From: JAXDMK01 sp963765955
GTDB taxonomy: Bacteria; Actinomycetota; Acidimicrobiia; Acidimicrobiales; AC-14
Direction of reading: 5' to 3'
Assembly (NCBI GenBank): GCA_963765955.1
Contig: CAVXYA010000002.1
Span: 186,001-250,000, forward strand
Length of the DNA stretch: 64,000 nucleotides
Part shown: piece by piece, positions 25,998 to 34,206 of the stretch
How the letters are laid out: each line of letters starts with the position of its first letter
How positions within the stretch are numbered: the first letter of the stretch is position 1
Program-made: the position numbers and the translations under genes
Notes under the pieces: generated by a model
Told to the model about the DNA's origin: nothing
What the model saw: only the letters and a program-made list of their open reading frames with translations
The model's database searches: none

Positions 25998-27009
25998 TCA
26001 CGCGGCGGATTCGACCGCACTTCGGGCGAGTAGGTCCGCCGCGTCCGTCACGACCGTGCGGCCGTGCTGGGTCAGCTTGGTCGTGTGGGCGCTGATCACC
26101 CGTAGCGCCTCGCCGGCTTGGCCGCGAAGCGTGTCGCGGCGAGCGACGGCCGGAGCCGGCGTCCCGGACGAGTCGAGAAGTCGGTCGTACAAGAGCACGC
26201 TGCGAACGAGCACGACGAGCTGCTGCAGCAGCCCGGTGAGCGGCCGAGGGTCGCGGCGCAGGGGAGTCATCATCACCGGCTCCGAGACCGACGTGGCGTC
26301 GGCGATGAAGGGCTTGGCGAGCGCGGCCGCGTTACAGCTGTTGTGGGTCCCCTCGTGGACGATCGCCTCCGCCATCCGCATCGCACCGGGCAGCCCGGCG
26401 TCGTCGGGTCCCAACCGCGTCCGGTTGACGTAGATCGCGCCGTGCGTGGCGACGTCGGTGAAACCGTTCACGCCGAAGCCGTCGAGCAGGACGATCTGCG
26501 ATACCACCTCAGTCAACTCGTTGAGCATCTCAGGCCAGCGACCGGCAAGGAGGCAGGACCGCGTCACAGAACGCGGCTCGATCGGCCTCCGACCAGTCGC
26601 CGATGTGTAGCGCCGTCAGGTCCCGATCGGGTCGCTGCGGCACCTGCGACACGGCGCGGGCCAGGGCCTCCTGCAGGTGATCCTCCGGTGGCGCGAGGTC
26701 GACCGCCCACGCCGGGCAACCGCTGGAGGTCATGCGCCCCTCGCTGGTGCGGGCACGCTCGAATGCGTCGTGCAGCCGATCGGCGAGGCGTTCGCACTCG
26801 GCCGGTGAAGGTCGCGCAGAACGACAGGCTGCCTGCGTCTCGTACGCGGCGGCGAACACCCCCGGGTACACGAGGGTGTCCGGCGAGAGGCCGAATCGGG
26901 CACCCGTTTCGCTCAGCTGCACGCGTGCCTTGTCGAGCACAGCCGCGAGCATCTCGGTGACGGCGCCGCGGTCGGCGCGAGCACTCGCTGCATCCGGCTG
27001 GACGTGCAT
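25998..27009 (-). CDS. HEXXH-type putative peptide-modification protein, frame broken
   Basis: About 336 residues when two frames are joined. The first (from ATG 27009) is helical, ending LPPCRSLA. The second holds LAGRWPEMLNELTEVVSQIV, then AMRMAEAIVHEGTHNSCNAA with a zinc-type HExxH motif, and LRRDPRPLTGLLQQL. This order matches the HEXXH motif-containing proteins known from peptide natural-product loci. Removing one base near 26547 joins the frames (total length 3n+1). Alternatively two overlapping genes exist, the second starting at an ATG just after the first stop (TGAGATG). Placed directly downstream of the candidate precursor and upstream of ycaO. Confidence 0.7.
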
Positions 27010-27039
27010 AGTACGCGGACTAGGTCAAGTGCAGGATGC

Positions 27040-27078
27040 CTGTCCTGCAGGGCCCAAAGGGGCGGCCCTGCAGGACAG
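27040..27078 (-). terminator. Perfect 15-bp stem-loop after the candidate precursor gene
   Basis: CTGTCCTGCAGGGCC at 27040-27054 pairs perfectly with 27064-27078 around a 9-base loop. It starts 6 bases after the stop of the 30-residue ORF. There is no T-run on the minus strand, so it is more likely an attenuator or mRNA-stabilising hairpin than a full terminator, as often seen between small precursor genes and their modification enzymes. Confidence 0.7.
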
Positions 27079-27083
27079 ACTGG

Positions 27084-27176
27084 TCAATCAGGAATATCGA
27101 TGAGAAGCGCGAACTCTGCGAGCTCTTCGGTCTGCACGGCCTCGACGGCCTCTTCGACTTCGGGTGTCTGCTCCAT
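27084..27176 (-). CDS. Candidate RiPP precursor peptide, 30 residues, Glu-rich
   Basis: A 31-codon ORF starting MEQTPEVEEA and ending EFALLIDIPD. It has eight Glu and two Asp, no Cys, Ser, Tyr, Lys or Arg, and two Thr. GGAAGGG lies 5-6 bases before the ATG, a good ribosome site. It is the first gene of the minus-strand arm, followed by a strong hairpin, then the HEXXH and YcaO genes, which is the standard position for a precursor. Its 3' codons (ATT CCT GAT) are AT-richer than the neighbourhood. No known core motif is visible; with no Cys/Ser the YcaO would have to act on the backbone or on Thr. It is short enough that a chance ORF cannot be excluded. Confidence 0.6.
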   Translation of the reverse strand: MEQTPEVEEAVEAVQTEELAEFALLIDIPD

Positions 27177-27289
27177 CTGGACCCTTCCGCTCGGGGTTGA
27201 GGCGACCTGCCAAAACGAGACTAACGGTCGCAATCCACTCCGCGCAATGATGCTGGTGTGCATCGCACCGGTACGTTGAGGATCGACGG
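27177..27289. promoter_or_regulatory. Divergent intergenic region of the RiPP-like island
   Basis: 113 bases separate the candidate precursor (minus) and the small membrane-anchored protein (plus), so both arms should be driven from here. I see no consensus promoter pair that I would defend on either strand; TTGCGA/TTGCGC hexamers near 27224-27243 are weak -35 candidates for the precursor. Confidence 0.4.
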
Positions 27290-27679
27290 GTGATCACCAC
27301 CATCGTCGAGTTGGCGGCGCTCGCGATGGCCGTGGTCTGGGGTGTCACCGCCCGGCCCGGCCGCCCCTTCTCGTGGACGATGTTCAGCGGTTCCTCGAAG
27401 GCATTTCTGTGGCTCCGCGACGGGTCGCGGCGGCGCTTGGCGTCGACGGACGACCTGCATCTGACGCCCGACTCGCACTATTTGCTGGAGTCCGACCTGA
27501 AGCAGCTGGCCCAAGCTGGCGCGCTGCCCGTGCTCGACGGCCTGATCCTGGGCTCACGCGGTAGCTGGAAGGTGGCGTGCGACACCGACGCCCGGCTGTG
27601 CACCGAGCACGTCGACCCCGACGACGAGCTTGCGCAGCTCGTTGCCGTACTACGCCAAGCGTGTCCGCCGCGCTCGTAG
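27290..27679 (+). CDS. Small membrane-anchored protein preceding the HTTM gene
   Basis: 129 residues. One N-terminal hydrophobic segment (IVELAALAMAVVWGV) is followed by RPFSWTMFSGSSKAFLWL and a soluble acidic domain. It starts at GTG 27290 and overlaps the next gene by 19 bases. The F-S-W-T-M-F segment beside an HTTM gene suggests that the two proteins work together at the membrane. I do not recognise the family. Confidence 0.65.
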   Translation: MITTIVELAALAMAVVWGVTARPGRPFSWTMFSGSSKAFLWLRDGSRRRLASTDDLHLTPDSHYLLESDLKQLAQAGALPVLDGLILGSRGSWKVACDTDARLCTEHVDPDDELAQLVAVLRQACPPRS

Positions 27680-28460
27680 CAGCAGGCTGTCTGGCGGTGG
27701 CGGCAGGGTGGCGAGCGGGCCTCGTCGAAGCCGATGTCCGGCGGCTGAATCGGGCCGCGCCGGGTGGTCGTGCCTACCGGCCTGAGCTGGGCTGGACAGA
27801 CGCGGCGCTCCTGGCAGCACGGCGGCGCTGGGCGTGGGCGGGCCTGCTGGCCGCGGGCCTGCTGGCCGCGTCTGTCGCGCTGGCGAGCACCCGTGCGATC
27901 TTGTGGCCGCTGTGCGGCGCCGCGATCGCGGCCTGGCTCGCCCGCGATGCCCGGCTACACCACCGCGGTATACCTCGGTATGCGTCGCCACGCTCGCTGC
28001 CGCAGTCGCTGTGGCCGGCAGCTCCGTCGATATCGCGGGCCTGCTGGCGTCCTTCGCTGCTTCCCAGCTGTACCTCGTGGCCGCGCTGCGCAAGCTGCGT
28101 TCACACTGGTTCATGTCCGGGCGCGTGCTCCTCGACAACGTCGTCTACGCCACCTGCCAAGCGGCCGCTGGCAATCGCGGGTTTGTGCGGGTCGTTCCGA
28201 CACTGCGCTTGGCCGATCAGCTCGAGCGCGGCACGCTGTTGCGCGGCTGTCGCGTTGCGTCTGTCGCGACCGTCGCCGCCGAGCTGGTGATCGGCGTCGG
28301 GGCCGCAGGCCTCGCCCCCGCGTGGGTCACGCTCGCGATCGCAATTCCGATGCACGTCGGGTTCACACTCCTCAGCCCGCCGCGACTGATTCCGTTCACG
28401 TTCGCCTCGCTGGGTCTGCTCGCCCTGGCGACCGTGCACCCAGTGGTCGGCGTCTGGTGA
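27661..28460 (+). CDS. HTTM-like multi-pass membrane protein, frame broken
   Basis: About 266 residues after rejoining. The first frame from GTG 27661 gives two to three hydrophobic segments (ending RDARLHHRG); the second, from about 27969, gives VATLAAAVAVAGSSVDIAGL, QLYLVAALRKLRSHWFMSG, VASVATVAAELVIGVGAAGL and a final helix. The Y-L-V-A-A-L-R-K-L...W-F-x-G pattern resembles the HTTM domain shared with vitamin-K-dependent gamma-carboxylases. The total length is 3n+2, so here one base is missing (or two are extra) near 27961-27972. Role in this island is inferred only. Confidence 0.55.
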
Positions 28461-29230
28461 GCACGTACACTCGCCGCTCAATGCAGCCCGAGGATAACGT
28501 GACCTATTCCGACGCCACCGCTGAGGTCTACGATGCGTGGTTCGGCGGTTACCTGGGAGGCACGGCGATCATCGATCGCCTCGCAGAGTTGGCTGCTGCG
28601 GGTGGCCCGGGGCCGGTACTCGAGCTTGGGATTGGGACCGGGCGTATTTCGCTGCCGCTCGCCGAGCGCGGCGTTGAGGTACACGGGGTCGACGCGTCGG
28701 AGGCGATGCTTGCGCGGCTGCGCGCCAAGTCGGGGGGAGACAGCATCGCAGTCACGATCGGGGACTTCAGTCATGTTCCGGTCGAGGGATCGTTCGCGCT
28801 GATCTTCGTCGCCGCGGGGACGTTCTTTGAGCTGCCGTCTCAGGAGGCGCAGGTGCGCTGCTTCGAGAATGTGGCTCGACGTCTGCGTCCCGGGGGCCTG
28901 TTCGCGTTCGATGGCCTCCTTCCCAACACCGCGCGTAGCGACGCCGAGAGCGAAATGCACGTCATCCCGACGACCGATGACCGCATGATCGTGCGCTTTC
29001 GAAGCTTCAATCTCTTTGAACAGCGATACACATCGAACTACCTCGTTGTCGACGGCGGGCAGGCGCGCCACTTGAAGGTCCAGTTTCGCTACGCCTGGCC
29101 CAGCGAGCTCGACCTCATGGCGCGGCTCGCGGGGTTGCAACTCAAAGAACGCTTGAGCAACTGGAGCGGGGACCCGTTCAGCTCCTCCAGCTCAGTGCAC
29201 GTCTCGATTTACGAGCGTCCAACCGGCTGA
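28457..29230 (+). CDS. SAM-dependent methyltransferase
   Basis: 257 residues from GTG 28457, which overlaps the preceding stop (GTGA), or 249 from ATG 28481; neither has a clear ribosome site. The Rossmann SAM-binding motif VLELGIGTGRISLPLAERG, acidic VHGVDASEAML, and VARRLRPGGLFAFDGL are standard class I features. The C-terminal half carries beta-strands typical of small-molecule or peptide methyltransferases. As part of the plus-strand arm it may methylate the peptide or its sugar. Confidence 0.82.
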   Translation: MSTYTRRSMQPEDNVTYSDATAEVYDAWFGGYLGGTAIIDRLAELAAAGGPGPVLELGIGTGRISLPLAERGVEVHGVDASEAMLARLRAKSGGDSIAVTIGDFSHVPVEGSFALIFVAAGTFFELPSQEAQVRCFENVARRLRPGGLFAFDGLLPNTARSDAESEMHVIPTTDDRMIVRFRSFNLFEQRYTSNYLVVDGGQARHLKVQFRYAWPSELDLMARLAGLQLKERLSNWSGDPFSSSSSVHVSIYERPTG

Positions 29231-29985
29231 TGAGCCCAATGGGCCGGGCAGACGCGCCGACCCCGCCGGCGCAGGCGCCGTGGCCGATCGTGTTGTACTT
29301 CCATCACATCGGCCGCAAGCTGCCGCACTTCACGTCGATGTCGGTGGAGCAGTTCGTCGACGTGCTTGATCTCCTAGAACAGCATTGCGCCGTGCTTCCC
29401 GCCAGCTCCCTCCTCGACGAGCAACCAACGCGCACCGATCGTCCCTCGGCTGTTATCTCGTTCGACGACGGCTACGCACAGACGCTCACTGCCGTGATGC
29501 CGCTGCTGGCCGAGCGCGGTATCACCGCCGCGTTCTTTGTCGTGACCAGTGAGATCGGGCGAGAGCTCCAACACACGACGCTGGACGTGTCGCTGCGCCG
29601 CGCGTCGTGGCCCGAACTTCGCGCGGCGTCCGCAATGGGACACGTGATCGCGTCGCACGGTCACTACCACCAACCCTTGACGGAGATCACGCCCAGCCGC
29701 CGGGCTGAGCTACGGCACAGTCAGCGGGTGCTGTCGGCGCAACTAGAGCGCAGCCACGACATTTTCGCCTTTCCATACGGCGTCATGCCGAGGAACCCGT
29801 CAGCGTTGGAATTCTCGCGTGCGTTCTCGACGAAGAAGGCACCTCCGACACACTGGGACTGCGCACCGCAAGCAATTCGTCGCGTTTCTCTCGAAAAGAC
29901 CGATGAAAGCAGTTGGGCCCAAGAGATCCGGTCGTGGGCGGTGCGCTGGCCGACGTCGAGCTGCACTGTCTGCAACGGTCCCTGA
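29230..29985 (+). CDS. Polysaccharide deacetylase (NodB-like)
   Basis: 251 residues. VISFDDGYAQT carries the catalytic base Asp and a metal-binding Asp; SHGHYHQPL carries the two metal-binding His; FAFPYGV is motif 3. The domain removes N- or O-acyl groups from sugars. The ATG overlaps the methyltransferase stop (TGATG). The last 35 residues (after AIRRVSLEK) look less family-like, so the true C-terminus may be shifted. With the glycosyltransferase it suggests a sugar is attached to the product and trimmed. Confidence 0.8.
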   Translation: MSPMGRADAPTPPAQAPWPIVLYFHHIGRKLPHFTSMSVEQFVDVLDLLEQHCAVLPASSLLDEQPTRTDRPSAVISFDDGYAQTLTAVMPLLAERGITAAFFVVTSEIGRELQHTTLDVSLRRASWPELRAASAMGHVIASHGHYHQPLTEITPSRRAELRHSQRVLSAQLERSHDIFAFPYGVMPRNPSALEFSRAFSTKKAPPTHWDCAPQAIRRVSLEKTDESSWAQEIRSWAVRWPTSSCTVCNGP

Positions 29986-30610
29986 GCTGACCGATGACGG
30001 TGATCTTCCTTGCGACGAGGTTTCGCGGCTGATCAGTGCCAGAAGCTCTCCGAGACGGAGGCTCGCCGACATTGCGCCAAGCACCATCGCCCGGAACCCG
30101 GGCATCGATTGCATCCGCCAGATCGAAGACCTGCTCGACGATCGCGACGGTGGGCATCTGGGGATCCCGAGAGCCTCCGCCAAACGGCTTCCCGTCTGCC
30201 CGACTGCCGAGCCTCGGCCCAGTTCACGGCCAACAGCCGGGTCTGGGCGCGCACGGCATTCCTGGGTTCGGCATCGCCGTGGTCGGTCCCTACGGCAGCG
30301 GGGCGGTCGACCTGGTGGCCAACGCCGCCGGGGCCAAGCTGTGCTTCTTGTCCGGGCAACGCTTGCAGCCCTTGACTGGGATCGAGACCGAGCGCACGGT
30401 CGCAGAAAGCACACAGTCGACCACGCCCCAAGATCGCCGGGGGCCGAGCCGCCCGTCCGCCGCGGGTAGGCCGGGCCCCGGTGCCGTCATGTGCACGGGT
30501 AGGTCCCCGGTCGGCTGGCGTGGAGCGCCGACTACCCGAACGCCGATGCAATCGTGGGGCGAGGTTTTCGCGGTAGTGGGGAGGGACCTCGGCCCCTCGG
30601 CTACCGCCGT
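29986..30610. other. 625-base stretch without a supportable gene
   Basis: Several overlapping frames are open on both strands (for example 29819-30469 plus and 29783-30157 minus) but none shows a start with ribosome site, a family motif or a consistent codon pattern. It marks the border between the accessory island and the trp genes and may be decayed sequence. Confidence 0.5.
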
Positions 30611-31399
30611 CTACTGCCGGTTGTCGAGCCCGGCCCTGAGCTCGGCCACAAAGTCGGCCGCCCCGTCGGGACCGACCCCCTCGAGCAGGCGGCGCACCAG
30701 GGCCGATCCAACGATCACCCCGTCGGCGTCGGCCGCCGCCTCCGCCGCCTGGGCAGGCGTGGACACCCCGATCCCGATGAGCACCGGCTTGTCGGTCACC
30801 GCCTTGAGCCGTTTGGCCATCAGGGTGGCCGACGTGGCCAGCGCCGTGCGCTCGCCGGTGACGCCCATGATCCCGATCCCGTACACCCACCCCCGGGTGC
30901 GCTCGCAGATGGCGGCCAACCGATCGTCGGGGGTGGTGGGGGCGGCCAGCAGGATCGTCTCCACCCCCGCATCAGCGGCCGCGTCACCCCACCCGTCGAG
31001 CTCGTCGAGGGGCAGGTCGGGGACGATGGCCCCGGCCACGCCCTGCTCGGCCAGCGACCGGGCGAAGCGGGTGTGGCCGGCCCGAAAGACCAGGTTGTAA
31101 TAGGTCATCACCGCGATGGGGACGCCGCCCGTGTCGACCTTGCCCAGGGCGGTGACGATGGCCGCGGGCGTGATGCCGGCGGCGAGAGCCCGCTGCGAGG
31201 CCTCCTGGATGACGGGCCCGTCCATCACCGGGTCGGAGAAGGGGATGCCGACCTCGACCGCGTCGGCACCGGCGGACGCCACCGCCTCCACCACCGCCAG
31301 CCAGTCGGGGCCCAGCCCTCCGGTCACGTAGGGGACGAGCAGCTTGCGGCCCTCGTCCCGACGGGCCCGCAGGGCGGTCTCGATGGTGCCCCAGGTCAC
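30611..31399 (-). CDS. trpA: Tryptophan synthase alpha subunit
   Basis: 262 residues. VEVGIPFSDPVMDGPVIQEA carries the catalytic Glu region and MTYYNLVF, VPDLPLDEL (catalytic Asp), and GIGVSTPAQAAE (phosphate binding) follow. It releases indole from indole-3-glycerol phosphate and channels it to TrpB. It starts at GTG 31399, 24 bases after trpB. Confidence 0.95.
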   Translation of the reverse strand: MTWGTIETALRARRDEGRKLLVPYVTGGLGPDWLAVVEAVASAGADAVEVGIPFSDPVMDGPVIQEASQRALAAGITPAAIVTALGKVDTGGVPIAVMTYYNLVFRAGHTRFARSLAEQGVAGAIVPDLPLDELDGWGDAAADAGVETILLAAPTTPDDRLAAICERTRGWVYGIGIMGVTGERTALATSATLMAKRLKAVTDKPVLIGIGVSTPAQAAEAAADADGVIVGSALVRRLLEGVGPDGAADFVAELRAGLDNRQ

Positions 31400-31423
31400 C
31401 GGCTTGGGCTCACGAGCGGACGC

Positions 31424-32605
31424 TCACAGGTCGAGCATCTCCATGGCCTGGGCCACATCCTTGTCGCCCCGTCCCGAGAGGGTGACGAGGACGGTGCAGC
31501 CGGCCGGGAGCTCGCCGGTGCCGGCGGCCCGGATCACCCAGGCCAGGGCGTGGGCCGGCTCGAAGGCGGGGATGATCCCTTCGGTCTCGGCCAGCAGGCG
31601 GAAGGCGACCAGGACCTCGTCGTCCGCGGCCGACACGTAGCTGACCCGACCCACCGAGGCCAGGTGCGAGTGCTCGGGACCGACGCCGGGGTAGTCGAGC
31701 CCGGCGGAGATGGAATGGGCCTCCAGCACCTGGCCGTCCTCGTCCTGCAGGAGGAACGACTTGCTTCCGTGGACCACGCCCGGCACGCCCCGGCCGATGG
31801 CGGCCCCGCCCTGGGGCTCGACCCCCACCAGCCGGGCGGGCGTATCGACGAAGCCGGCGAAGGTGCCGGCGGCGTTGGATCCCCCGCCCACGCACGCCAC
31901 GACCACGTCAGGCGCGGCGTCGTCGCCCAGGAGCGTGCGGCACTGCCCGGCCGCCTCCCGGCCCACGATGCGCTGGAACTCCCGGACCATCCATGGGTAC
32001 GGGTGGGGGCCCATCACCGATCCCAGGCAGTAGTGGGTGGACTCCACGCTGGCCACCCATTCCCGCAGGGTCTCGTTGATGGCATCCTTCAGGGTCCGGC
32101 TGCCGGAGGAGACGGGCACGACCTCGGCGCCGAGAAGTTTCATCCGGAAGACGTTGAGCGCCTGGCGCTCGACGTCGACTTGGCCCATGTAGACCCGGCA
32201 CTCGAAGCCGAACAGGGCGGCCGCGGTGGCGGTGGCGACGCCGTGCTGGCCGGCGCCCGTCTCCGCGATCATGCGCCGCTTGCCCATGCGCTCGGTGAGC
32301 AGGGCCTGGCCGATCACGTTGTTGATCTTGTGGGACCCGGTGTGGGCCAGGTCCTCCCGCTTGAGCAGGACCCGGACGCCCAGCCGCTCCGACAGCCGGT
32401 GGCACTCGGTGACGGGTGTGGGCCGCCCGCCGTAGCCGTGCAGGAGCCCTTCGTAGCGGGCGTGGAAGGCGGGGTCGGCCCACGCCTCGGTGAAGGCCAC
32501 CTCCAGCTCGGCGCACGCCGGGACCAGGGATTCGGGCACGTAGCGCCCGCCGAAGTCCCCGAACCGTCCGCCGGCGGCCGGCTCCCGCATGAGCGGCGCG
32601 GTCAC
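31424..32605 (-). CDS. trpB: Tryptophan synthase beta subunit
   Basis: About 393 residues. FGGRYVPESLVPA, the PLP lysine in LAHTGSHKINNVIGQ, ETGAGQHGVATA and CVGGGSNAAGTF are diagnostic of TrpB1. It condenses indole with serine. The start is either GTG 32605 or ATG 32590, just before REPAAGGRFGDFGG; a farther start at 32665 would add an unconserved Arg/Pro-rich stretch. Confidence 0.94.
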   Translation of the reverse strand: MTAPLMREPAAGGRFGDFGGRYVPESLVPACAELEVAFTEAWADPAFHARYEGLLHGYGGRPTPVTECHRLSERLGVRVLLKREDLAHTGSHKINNVIGQALLTERMGKRRMIAETGAGQHGVATATAAALFGFECRVYMGQVDVERQALNVFRMKLLGAEVVPVSSGSRTLKDAINETLREWVASVESTHYCLGSVMGPHPYPWMVREFQRIVGREAAGQCRTLLGDDAAPDVVVACVGGGSNAAGTFAGFVDTPARLVGVEPQGGAAIGRGVPGVVHGSKSFLLQDEDGQVLEAHSISAGLDYPGVGPEHSHLASVGRVSYVSAADDEVLVAFRLLAETEGIIPAFEPAHALAWVIRAAGTGELPAGCTVLVTLSGRGDKDVAQAMEMLDL

Positions 32606-32707
32606 GGCACGACCGGCGGCGGTTCGGGCAGGAAGGCGAAGTGGTGTCCGGACAAGGGCCCCCACGCTAGGGCAACGGGTGTCACCCGGATGATGAGTTG
32701 CCGCCGC

Positions 32708-33388
32708 TCACCCCTCGCCTGCGCTCCGTCGACGGGTGAGCAGGCGGCCGAGCAGGCCCCCGCCGAGCAGGACGGGCCCGGCCGCGGCGTACACCCAGGG
32801 CTCGAACGTCATCACGCCGACGAGGATGACGAACGCACCGATCAGCACCATGGCTGCGGATGCCATGCCCGCTCGCGACGCCGGCGCCGGTGCCGACCTG
32901 TCGGATCCTGCTTCCCGGTTGCGCCGGGCGTGTTGGCGGGCGGCGACGACGAGGAGGACTCCCATGACCAGGAACCATGGCTCGAAGACGAGGAGATCGA
33001 GCCGGTCGAACGTCGTCACGGGTCCGTTGCCGACCCCGGCCATGAGGAGCAGGATCTGGGTCGACCTGCCGACCGCGTGCAGGACGGCGAAGCCACCAGC
33101 GAGTGCGGCGACCCCGAGAAGCATCCAGCGGGGCAGTCGGCGGCCCCATGGCCGCACCAACGCCAGCGACACGACAGCGGCGCCGGTGATCACGACCGAC
33201 GCAGCCCAGTTGGTCGCCCGCCACGTTGAGTAGTCGAGGCCCGCCAGCTCACCGAGAGGCCAGGTGCTCCCGGTGACCGCCCAGTAGACGTGGATGGGCA
33301 CGTAGGCCACGGCCCAGGCACACCCCAGGAACCCCGCCCACGATGGCCCCGGCGTCCTGCCGGTGGTGGTGTCTCCCGCCGGATCCAC
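32708..33388 (-). CDS. Multi-pass membrane protein inside the trp operon
   Basis: 226 residues with five or so hydrophobic segments (for example FLGCAWAVAYVPIHVYWAVT, VVITGAAVVSLALV, FLVMGVLLVVAA, VYAAAGPVLLGGGLLG). GTG 33388 is preceded by AGGGTGA, so the much longer open frame upstream is discounted. Located between trpF and trpB on the same strand. Family not recognised; it resembles small DUF3995-type membrane proteins in size and layout, but this is a guess. Confidence 0.7.
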   Translation of the reverse strand: MDPAGDTTTGRTPGPSWAGFLGCAWAVAYVPIHVYWAVTGSTWPLGELAGLDYSTWRATNWAASVVITGAAVVSLALVRPWGRRLPRWMLLGVAALAGGFAVLHAVGRSTQILLLMAGVGNGPVTTFDRLDLLVFEPWFLVMGVLLVVAARQHARRNREAGSDRSAPAPASRAGMASAAMVLIGAFVILVGVMTFEPWVYAAAGPVLLGGGLLGRLLTRRRSAGEG

Positions 33389-33453
33389 GCTGTCACCCTG
33401 CCCCCCGCGCCCTTGGGAGTCAACCGGCGGAGCGGCGCCGGGCCGGCCGCCGC

Positions 33454-34140
33454 CTACAGGTAGTCCTGGTCGAAGGGGAGCTCGCGCTCGTCCTCGAGGA
33501 CATCGGCTTCGTCGACCGTGGGATCGGTGCCGTTCACCGCGTGGGCCGCAGCCCGGGCGGCGAGGATGAAGGCCCGCAGCTTGCGGGGGTCCTTGCGCCC
33601 CGGCGCCGACTCCACGCCGGTGGCCACGTCGACCCCCCACGGGTGGACCTGGGCCACCGCCGCCCCCACGTTGGCCGCGTCCAGCCCCCCTGCGAGCATG
33701 AGCCGCAGCCCGGAGGGCACCTCGGCCAGGGCCCAGTCGAAGACCTTCCCCGACCCCGGCGCCTGGGAGTCGACCAGGATCACGTCGGCGCCGTACTCGG
33801 CGGCGCGGGCCACGGTGGGATCGCCGGCGGGAAAGGCCTTGATGAGGAAGCGCACCCGCTGGCCCACGAACTCGGCCTGCTCGGGCGTCTCGTGGCCGTG
33901 GAGCTGGGCGCCGGCCAGCCCGGCCTGGTTGACGATCGCCACCACCCGCTCGGGGGTCTCGTTGCGGAACACCCCGATGGTGAGGATCTCCCGGGGCAGG
34001 CGCTTGACGATGTCGGACACCCGCGTGGGCGAGACCATGCGGGAGGACGGGGCGAAGATGAACCCCACCGCGTCCGCTCCGAGGGCGACGGCGAGAAGGG
34101 CGTCCTCCTCAGTCGTCGTCCCACAGATCTTCACGAACAC
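33454..34140 (-). CDS. trpF: Phosphoribosylanthranilate isomerase
   Basis: 228 residues. FVKICGTTTEEDALLAVALG holds the catalytic Cys; GVFRNETPERV, QLHGHETPE, ILVDSQAPGSGKVFDW (catalytic Asp) and LAGGLDAANV are the TIM-barrel signatures. It makes CdRP from phosphoribosylanthranilate. Start at GTG 34140. The last 25 residues are acidic and extend past the usual end. Confidence 0.93.
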   Translation of the reverse strand: MFVKICGTTTEEDALLAVALGADAVGFIFAPSSRMVSPTRVSDIVKRLPREILTIGVFRNETPERVVAIVNQAGLAGAQLHGHETPEQAEFVGQRVRFLIKAFPAGDPTVARAAEYGADVILVDSQAPGSGKVFDWALAEVPSGLRLMLAGGLDAANVGAAVAQVHPWGVDVATGVESAPGRKDPRKLRAFILAARAAAHAVNGTDPTVDEADVLEDERELPFDQDYL

Positions 34141-34206
34141 CGAGGCCCGACGGTACCGGCCCCACCGCCTCTGGCGGGGGACCGTTGTGGTCAGCCGTGC
34201 GTTTGG

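Noticed and set aside
27084..27176. Assignment to the FxLD lanthipeptide or FxSxx-COOH precursor families
   Set aside because: The end EFALLIDIPD is only loosely similar, and no lanthipeptide dehydratase/cyclase or radical SAM FxsB-type gene is present.
29819..30469. Plus-strand open frame after the deacetylase
   Set aside because: No ribosome site, no recognisable motif, and equally open minus-strand frames; not supported as a gene.
32606..32665. Extended trpB start at 32665
   Set aside because: The added residues are Arg/Pro-rich and unlike TrpB N-termini; starts at 32605 or 32590 fit better.
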